64,000 bases of DNA, taken from contig CM034607.1 in NCBI GenBank assembly GCA_020091685.1, positions 5,906,130 through 5,970,129 on the forward strand. Direction: 5' to 3'. The notes beneath the pieces are model-generated. The model worked only from the letters and a program-made list of their open reading frames with translations. It made no database searches and was not told where the DNA came from. Positions 56,700-64,000 of the stretch are shown piece after piece (within the stretch, counting starts at the first letter, position 1; each line of letters begins with the position of its first letter). Source of the DNA: Lutjanus erythropterus. Its lineage: Eukaryota > Chordata > Actinopteri > Lutjaniformes > Lutjanidae. The position numbers and the translations under genes were made by a program.

Positions 56700-57720
56700 T
56701 ATTCTGGCCTGCATTGTCACGAAAGCTCCCAGAGCATCAACAATCCGCTGGCAGACGATCAAAATGCCTCCCCCGGTGATTCCCCCCTCCGGCGAGCTGT
56801 CGCCAGAGAAAAAGCGGGAGTTGGATGGGACAAATGTTTCACAAAGCTACCTGAGAGCTACCAAGCACGACTCTTTCAAGTCCTCTCCGCGGCTCCTTGA
56901 AACTTTTCTTTGTGCTTTTCTTAACGTAAGACAGAGAAGAGAGAGGGCAGCGCGAGGCCACCCACGCTCCGCGTCGGTACAGTCCATCTCCACGAGGTCG
57001 CCGGGGTTAAGATCACCAATCAGAGAATGGTGATTTGAGCCCTTGGGATGAGAAAGAGCGAGAGCCTCCGGAGATCCAATCAAGAGTCGGCGAGCAGGAT
57101 ACAAAGTGTGCGCTTCGGCTAACTCCATCACATTGGCATTCAATCAGGTGCTTTGTGGGGAGATGGGGAGCCCTCTCATGTCAAGGTTAGAGATAGTGAA
57201 AGAAGGAGAGATGGATGCATTAGAGCAGCTCTTTAAAGGCGTTAGCGCCGGCGAAACAAGGAGCAGCCAAATCTTCCCTTTTTGAGCGACATCCAAATTG
57301 GCCTGCATGTTATCCTGGAGTAAAGTCGCATCAAAGTTTGTCCCTGGGCTGATTGACTGGAGAGAGTTGCATTTGAAAATCGTCAATGTGTCACTTTTCT
57401 CTCCCTCTCTCCTCTGTCCCATCTCTTTCAGGCGCTCCGCTAAGCTGGACAGATTGGCGCGCCCTTAATTCCCATTATTCTATGCATTTTCAAACAGCCA
57501 CATGGACACTGCAGGTGAATTTCAACCAACGCAGCGCGGCCACGTCTGCCGCCCGCCGCTCCTATTGATTTCCAGCTTCTTCTGAGTTTGCTTTGTTGTG
57601 GACTGAGGCGAGGAGTGTCAAGGGCAACCGAAAACATGTTAAGGGTTTCCATGACAACAAGAGCGCTAAAGGCTGGTAATTTTTCCTGCCAGCTGTTTGT
57701 GGAAAAGGGCAGCTCGTCAC
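56700..57720. other. CpG-richer candidate regulatory block
   Basis: About 1 kb with many more CG dinucleotides than the rest of the window, for example around 56790-57010 and 57430-57560 (GGCGCGCCC, GCAGCGCGGCCACG, GCCGCCCGCCGC). It is free of recognised repeats. It could be a CpG-island-like promoter or a conserved enhancer cluster. The frames 56764-57033 (plus) and 56847-57143 (minus) are opposite each other and unrecognised. An X-box lies at its right end. Confidence 0.35.
57645..57658 (+). promoter_or_regulatory. RFX X-box motif
   Basis: GTTTCCATGACAAC fits the RFX X-box consensus (GTnnCC, AT spacer, RGnAAC-type half), with one deviation in the second half. X-boxes bind RFX factors that drive ciliary and immune genes; here the target is unknown. 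Confidence 0.5.
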
Positions 57721-58040
57721 AGATAGGTAAACCCCCCTCTGGTGTCAGGATGATTGCTGTTCAGAATTATCTTTATTGTCTTTGAGCACAGACATACACA
57801 CAGCAGAAGACAGGTCTGCACTGACGTACTGTATATGTAAACTACAGAAACAATACATGAAGATTAGACATACATGAAATTGCATTTTACAACAAAATTC
57901 TGCTCAATATATGTATATGTATTACAGTCCCTTAAAGTGTGTAATATTCTGTTTTTCGTCTGTACATCTTCTGTCCTTGTCTTGTACTTGCTACAAACAA
58001 GTACTGGCAAGCTTGCCATTCAGTTTAAATTGAAACACAG

Positions 58041-58849
58041 TAAAGGGATATTTTGCATTATTTAATGTGGGGTTGTATGAGGTACAGTACTTATCAACAG
58101 TCAGTGTATTTCCTTACAGTACTACTGCTGTGGACGGCTCAGCAACAAAGGATATTTTAGCCAAAAAAGGCCAACCCAAAAAGAAAAATCAAGTTCACTT
58201 TAAGTGTACTCTATATTTACAATACTTTGACTGTGTTACCTTGCTGTAAGATAGCCTTGTCAGATGGGAATCACTGTTTTACAGTGTTAGCCAAATAATG
58301 CTCTTTCCCAAACCAACCAAACTCCATGAGTGAAATCAGTCATTTTACTTTGTGGAACATGGAAGTTGCAGGTCTACCGCTGCCTTGATTGGTTAGTTTC
58401 TTTGTGTGACTTTTTGTGTTTTTACAGGATAGTTCTAATTCACTAAAGTCACGCAATACCACAAACTAACCGATCAAGACAGCAGGAGACCAGCATCTCC
58501 TGTGTGCTGTGAGGTAAAATTACTGATTTCACTCATGGGATTTGGTTGGTGTTGAGGAGAGCAATATTTGGCTTTTATAATGGTGGTTTGTCATTGGAAA
58601 AGGCTGTCTGAGAGTGAGGTGAAGTGGTGAAAATATTCTAAATATAGCCTACATTTAAAGGGATATCAATTTTTTAGGTAGACCAGTTTTAACTGGCTAA
58701 ATTACCTTTTACTGTTGACACTGACCAGAACAGTATATCACTTAACTTCAGATTCTCTAAACTGGGGGCGTGCCAATGGTAGACAATAAACTGACTATCA
58801 GTAAGTACCTCATACAACCCTACATCAGATAATTTAGACTATCCCTTTA
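58041..58849. mobile_element. Large palindromic DNA element, TAAAGGGATA ends
   Basis: The left end TAAAGGGATATTTTGCATTA plus GGGGTTGTATGAGGTAC pairs with the right end GTACCTCATACAACCCTAC plus TAGACTATCCCTTTA. The interior AACCAACCAAACTCCATGAG pairs with CTCATGGGATTTGGTTGG. It is 809 bp, the same family as 14399-15130 but with the central TTTTACAGGATAGTTCTAAT in the opposite direction. No protein. Confidence 0.8.
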
Positions 58850-59119
58850 CCCCCATGACCTTTCACTAAATTTGACTTAATCCTGAGAAGGAAGTCTGCT
58901 AAAATTGCAAATTTGCTTCTTAAGGCTTTACGATCTTTACTGCATACATCACCATATGTCATTTACCGTGGATTCGTTAGGAAAAACATCTTCAACAGGG
59001 AGGGATCCCTCTTTCAGAGTGGACAGACATACACAAGATGTCATACACGAGTAGACACAAATAACAATAGTAAAATTACACTATGAGGGATGAGAATCAC
59101 AGCAGAGTGGAGTATTTTA

Positions 59120-60325
59120 ATTAAAGTATTTAATTAAAGGTATTACGGTCTTTTTTGTTTCACTATAAATGTGTGATTCCAGTGAATAATCTAATCAGTT
59201 CATCCTTGAGCCAGTGGTCATTTATACCAAACACATCATGCGTCTGGCCACAGCTGTCTCCAGCATGAAGCAATAAAAAAGGTTTTTCAAGGTTTTTCAA
59301 AAATGGTGAATCACAGAGGTCCTTCAGCATACATTAATGGATGTGCACAAAACAAAATAGACTGATTTGTCCAGTAGTATACATGATTACCTGGAGACAA
59401 GCTCCAGCATCATATGACTGACAGAATGTGACCTGATTGGACAGATGTCCAGTTGATTTTGCTCAAGCTCAGTTGTTCATCCTTGGCAACCTGAATGAAT
59501 TTGATTTTTTTTTTTTTTTCCATCTTGAATTTTGGTGTTCGAACGTTGCTGTAAATCCACTTTGATAGATATTTCAAAATAAAATATTTCAGTGCTACAA
59601 ATTAAGTTGTATTTTAGTTTCAGCATTCAGCTTACATTAATTAATGTTTTGGCCAACTGTTAACAGAACGTGGTCATGCTGTCACCATAAAGTATTGAGA
59701 ATACTGTTCAGTAGTGGTTCAATTACACAATCAAGAACTCTGTTACTTAGAGGATTCAAACTATTAAAAGTCTGACTTGTTTCTTTAAGGCCCAGGTACT
59801 ACCAGAAGTTGCTCCACATTTCATAGATCCACATTATGTTTTCTGCATATTAATCCCACAAACAAATCTGTTTTTTTGTGCACATCCATTTATGTATGCT
59901 GAAGAACTTACATGATTCACCATTTTTGAAAGACCTTATTTCATAGTTCCATGCTGGTGACAGCTGTGGCCAGAGGCACGATGTGTTTGGGTCATTTGGG
60001 ACAACTGAGCGCTTGAACTCAAGGATGAACTTATTATACTTTGGTGGTCAAAGGTCCCAGAGATCTCACTAAACACATTTTTGGCCATAACTCAAGATTT
60101 CATTTGCTAATCATGACAAAATTACATACAAATACCTAATAGGATAAAATGATGATTTAGTAACATTTTATATCCAAAAGGTCAGAGGTCAACTTCACTG
60201 TGACATCATAATGTTCAGCTGTTTATCAGTCCTCTGTCCTCCTCTTGATTCACTGGAATCACACATGTACAGTGAGAACTTCCAGAACAAAAAACCCTTA
60301 GTACCTTTTATTCAATTCCTTCAGG
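59120..60325. mobile_element. Long inverted-repeat (foldback) element
   Basis: The left arm (about 59128-59345) contains TGTGTGATTCCAGTGAAT, GTTCATCCTTGAG, CTGGCCACAGCTGTC, TTTTTCAAAAATGGTGAATC and ATGGATGTGCACAAAA. The right arm (about 59880-60325) has each in reverse complement and reverse order, ending ATTCACTGGAATCACACATG. About 530 bp separate the arms, and the right arm has an extra ~200 bp insertion. No coding frame. Family unknown. Confidence 0.75.
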
Positions 60326-60570
60326 TCATGTTAACACATTGTAAAGTTGATTTGGCAAACTTTGTTAGCAAACAGTGACCTGTCTCTTTTAGCTCTGGTT
60401 TTAGTCTCCTCCCAGTCCTCAGAAAAAAATCTAAAAAACAAAATCTTCCTCTTCAGCTGCTAAATTTTCCACTATGTTCACAAGCTAGTTGCAGACTTAC
60501 AATCTTACAGTGGTGCTGGACTGGTTGTGTGCAGTGTGTTTATCAGAGCTTTTACACTGAAAACGACTTT

Positions 60571-60591
60571 CTGCTGCTGCTGCTGCTGCTG
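60571..60591 (+). repeat. (CTG)7 trinucleotide tract
   Basis: Seven uninterrupted CTG units. The minus-strand frame over it reads poly-glutamine, with no other gene feature. Confidence 0.9.
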
Positions 60592-60599
60592 GGAACGAG

Positions 60600-61375
60600 G
60601 TTGAGACTGGTGAGACTGAACCAAAATAGTAAAGCTGCATGCAGTAAAACCAAAACAATGGGATAAAATAATGTAGTATTTATGTAAATGCAAATATATT
60701 GTTTGGTGCAGTATTCAGTAGTTGTTTCAATGGTTTTGTTTCACCATTGCTTCTATAATTCAGTTTATTAATGCTGGCTTCCATATTCACAGTCCCCGGA
60801 GTATAAGCGCTCATATTTTTGCTGACCTCCAACTCTCTCTCCACCGTCAGGACAAACATTTTCACTCGCTTACAAGAAATATTGAAACCAAGCTGTCAGA
60901 TTTCCATTAAATGTACTGAGCACATTCATGGTCCCAAGAGGATTACAGCTCCTTCCATTCTGAACAGTCCCGAGTGCCACTCTCAGCACAAATGAGCACA
61001 CGAGATACTCAGAATTTAATAGATACTTCAGGTCATTAACTAGGAATCAAATGCTGACTAATGGGAGAATTGCAAGATCAAGTGTTATGTAAGGGGTCTT
61101 GTTTTTTTTCATAATTTATTATGTTTTTAACCCTGAGAAATAACCCTTTTCAGTCATTCCTATACAACTGCTCAATAAATCAGCATCACTGTGGTTCGAC
61201 AGGAAAAAAATCACAGTTAGTTTAGAGACAAAAAAAACTATAATAGTGACGGTGGTGCTTTTGGAAAGAAAATCAGCTCTTCAAAAAAGGAATCAGCCAG
61301 TTAGGGTCTATGCATTTTTATTTGCCTGCAGTAATTATGGTTACTTTTCAGCTTGTAATAATGACCTCTGACAGT
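60600..61375. other. No recognisable gene or repeat
   Basis: AT-rich; only 60-62 codon frames. Confidence 0.5.
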
Positions 61376-61379
61376 TCAA

Positions 61380-61910
61380 AAGGACGAGGCCTCTGGGGTG
61401 CGAGACAATCAAAAGGGAAAGTTTGTGTTTCAGTCTTGTCTCATTAGTTGGGAAAGGACGCGGCAACAGTGTTTTTCAGAAAAGAGCTCAAAGAGTGAAA
61501 GGAGAGCAGAGGAGGAGAAAGGACATTTTTCACCTCCAGGTAATCTTCTGCTCGCACTGCAACAATTATTCAGCCTGATGAGGTTATGGACAGAGTAGAG
61601 GACACGCAGAAAAACCCGCCTTCAGCATTTTGAGGAGAGGAAGCCTTTCTGTGCATTGCAGCCCGAGCGAGCTTTTTGTTCCAGCGCTCGTTGTTTATTC
61701 TGTCGCAATCCTCTGAACTCCCTGTGAACACCTATGAGGAAAACATCATTAATATTTGCTGGTATTGACTGAGAGGAGATTTGAGCTGAATAGGCTTTGC
61801 CATCCAGTCTAATCGCACCTGAGCACAAGGTAAACAGCAAATACCACACGGAGGGATGAAAAGTGGTGGAAGTGTTTCCCACACCTGAATAACTTATGTT
61901 AGCTGACCCA
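61380..61910. other. Candidate regulatory block
   Basis: Repeat-free and GC-richer, with GACAATCAAAAGGGAAAG near 61405 and AACATCATTAATATTTGCTGG near 61742. The frames 61398-61598 (plus) and 61622-61918 (minus) are unrecognised. Functional status unknown. Confidence 0.2.
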
Positions 61911-62102
61911 GTGGACACAGTAGCAAGAATTAAAAAGATAATCCAGTCCAGTAAAATACAGATGGAAAATGAGATACATCACAGGAAATTTTACAAATAT
62001 TTCTCATTATTATCAGGCTTTCAGTTTAAGGGATTATGTTATATTGTGTGATGTTTCTTTAATAAGAAAATATAAGTAATTTCTTTCTTTAATTTAATAT
62101 TA

Positions 62103-62377
62103 AAATACCCATTTTGTGATTGGCTGTTTTAAAATACCCCTGTGGTGTGATTGGTTGTTATATAAAACACCTGTGCTGTGATTGGCTGTTGTAAAACTCG
62201 CCTTTGCTGTGAGTAGGTGTTCTAAAAAGTCACAGTGATGTGATTGGCTTTTGTAAAAACCACCTCTGCTGTGATTGGCTGTTGTAAAATCATCTGTCTT
62301 GTGACTGGCTGTCTTAAAACTCCCCTGTTTTGTGATTAGCTGTTGTAAAATCCCCTGTGTTGTGGTTGGCTCTTGTA
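62103..62377 (+). repeat. 31-bp tandem array with inverted CCAAT boxes
   Basis: Nine units, with TGATTGGCT-type cores at 62117, 62148, 62179, 62210, 62241, 62272, 62302, 62333 and 62363. Spacing is 31,31,31,31,31,30,31,30 bp. The cores at 62117, 62148, 62179, 62241 and 62272 are exact TGATTGG (the NF-Y/CBF site on the reverse strand); the other four have one or two changes. Each unit also carries TGTAAAA and CCCCTGTG-like words. The 118-codon minus-strand frame is a repeat translation. Confidence 0.9.
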
Positions 62378-62379
62378 TT

Positions 62380-63590
62380 GTGCTGTGTTTATTTACTGTC
62401 ACTACCTTCAGTGAAACACTGGTCTGCAGGTCAAACACCAGGCACACATGTGACACAAACAGGGTGACTTAATAGTAAGAACATATATGTATATATATGT
62501 ATTTGTCTTGAAACCATTGTGGTGACTCATGCTTGTTGTTCATATTTTTGCTGTAGAATGAGTGGGTGGTGATGAGGCAGTGAAGGCCAATACTGCTGCA
62601 ATTAACAAAATGAAGGAAAAACAATTGGCAAAAAAAGCAAAAAAAACCCCCAAAAAACAGACAAAATAAATGCTAAGATAATGTGATCCTGGTGTGCATT
62701 GCCTTGTCCTAATAGGTCAGTTTGTAGACCACATGCAACTGAGGCCTCAGCAGCAACACAAGCTTGATTCCAACCGGCGGCTGAATCTACATGTTGTCCC
62801 GCATTTCTTCTTTTATTGTCTATGTTAAGCTGCACAGTGTAGGAAAAAGGCAAAGAGCCATTAAAATCATTTTAGACAAGATATACAAGCTTACTTAATG
62901 TACATTTGTACAAACTTGTGTTTCTGCACAAACATCGGTGATGTGAGTACAAAAAGAGGGAACTGTCTTTAACACACAGATAAATGAAGCTTGGCAGTTA
63001 GCCTCCAACAGAGCAGACTACTTCAGTGAGGTGAGTTACCATGGTTACTGAGCAGGGATTCCTTTAAGCCACAATCATGCAACGTATTTCTCACTTAAGT
63101 TACCCAGACTTATCAAAAGAAACCAGACTTTTCTTTTATCCACACTGATGGAATTACCCCTCTGGTGGGTGTTCGGGAGGCATCAAAACCTAATCTCGCC
63201 TGGGTCAGCAAAATGTAATGGCTGCGGGAGGACAAGATGAGTGCAAGAAGAGCACAACATTGTAATTTGACAGTAACAAGCAACAATGAGTACTACACTG
63301 TAAGCTGATCAGCTGTTTACAAGTCTCAACTGTCTGTCATGTAAAGCTAAACCTGAAGCTCAAAATACAAACTCTGGAGTTGGAGTTCAGTCACTGCCTG
63401 CCTTGTGCCGTGTCATAAACATCTACTCCTTCTAAATGACTATTAATGATTTCTTATGGCTCATAAACAGACACTTACTCATTCAGCAAACATTCAGCAT
63501 TAATCTGAACTCTAATTAACGTGAAACAGGCAAACAATAAAAGTTACGGGCCAGAATAGAGATTTCAATGGAGGATATTGCGGCTGAGTA
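62380..63590. other. No supported gene
   Basis: Short TATGTATATATATGTAT run at 62486-62502. The 83-codon minus-strand frame 62602-62853 is unrecognised. Confidence 0.5.
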
Positions 63591-63594
63591 TTTC

Positions 63595-63720
63595 AACGTG
63601 GCATGTTTCTTTAATCTCTGATGACATATTCTTGGTCATTTTATGATCTATTACTGCACAGATCTTTCTTTTATGTGCAGTTGTTTGTTCCTCTTTAAGG
63701 GAAAATATTGTGTGCAATTT
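63595..63720 (+). repeat. Partner of the element at 29641-31125
   Basis: GGCATGTTTCTTTAATCTCT, TTGGTCATTTTATGATCTAT, ACTGCACAGATC and GTTCCTCTTTAAGG match 31020-31125. The TTCCTCTTTAAGG end is the reverse of the TTTAAAGGAGCAA terminus. Only this half of the element is present. Confidence 0.6.
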
Positions 63721-64000
63721 GTTTAATACTGATGTGATAGCAGATTCATTCATTACATTACATATTACATTCATTTATTGCAGCATATACTTAACTGATA
63801 AATCAGTGACACAGTATTAGTTTACACAATTACCCAATTAAGTTAAGACTGAGTTGGAGATTAATGATTGCAAAGGCTGATCAGATTCCAAAACAATGCA
63901 CAGAAGTTTACAACGCAGACAGAGATTTAACAACTCTGCACAGTTTTTGTGGCAACTATTTTCTCTGTCATCACAAACACTCTACAGGAATGTGCACTTG

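Noticed and set aside
56764-57033. 89-codon plus-strand frame starting MPPPVIPPSGELSPEKKREL
   Set aside because: No recognised domain, an opposing frame of similar length on the other strand, and GC-rich composition that lengthens chance frames. A CTTAACGTAAGAC donor-like word inside is not enough.
62103-62377. CRISPR array
   Set aside because: Units are contiguous and wholly similar, without unique spacers, and the genome is eukaryotic.
62100-62456. 118-codon minus-strand frame with repeated NHS/SHH peptides
   Set aside because: Reads through the 31-bp tandem array; the peptide repeats mirror the DNA repeats.
1-64000. Endogenous retrovirus or other viral insertion
   Set aside because: No gag, protease, integrase or LTR-like pair was seen; the only reverse transcriptases are L2-type LINE remnants.

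Overview
The window looks like a vertebrate, almost certainly teleost (probably percomorph), nuclear genomic segment. It is AT-rich, has no long open reading frame apart from decayed transposon genes, and is full of repeats that I recognise from fish genomes: L2-clade LINE fragments, Tc1/mariner elements, short palindromic DNA elements with ends such as TTAAAGGGATAG and TTTAAAGG, hAT-like ends starting CAGGGGTGTCAAACTC, tRNA-like repeats, and A/T-rich microsatellites. No complete protein-coding gene, rRNA, functional tRNA, CRISPR array, operon or virus could be supported. The segment is either a gene-poor intergenic region or part of a very large intron.

Layout. 1-1.7 kb: unique-looking sequence with one candidate conserved block. 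1.7-5.7 kb: repeat debris and a 5'- and 3'-truncated L2 LINE on the minus strand. 6.8-10 kb: dispersed repeats, a palindromic element and a LINE-like 3' tail. 10.6-17.3 kb: locally duplicated blocks, a 24-bp triplication, one exon-like interval (12761-12865), two palindromic elements and an unrecognised 141-codon ORF. 18.4-21.2 kb: more fish repeats, including three copies of a ~200-bp unit. 21.3-21.66 kb: a regulatory-looking block. 22.7-27.1 kb: tRNA-like repeats, a G-quadruplex motif and a ~1-kb T-rich minisatellite inside a larger repeat. 28.2-31.7 kb: a compact palindromic element, a nearly full-length but dead Tc1 element nested in an older element, and another short inverted-repeat element. 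33-39 kb: a (TTA)n tract, a 0.45-kb Tc1-type deletion derivative and a second L2 LINE. 40.7-53.2 kb: a dense mosaic of dispersed families, several with two or three copies in this window. 56.7-57.7 kb: a GC/CpG-richer block with an RFX X-box. 58-60.3 kb: two large inverted-repeat elements. 62.1-62.4 kb: nine 31-bp tandem units each carrying an inverted CCAAT box or its decayed version.

How it fits together. The transposase and reverse-transcriptase reading frames are all broken, so nothing here is expected to move on its own. The most plausible active content is regulatory: several repeat-free, GC-richer blocks separated by repeats, and the phased CCAAT array. No new gene system is demonstrated. 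Family names for repeats rest on remembered motifs and on copies visible within this window, not on database searches.
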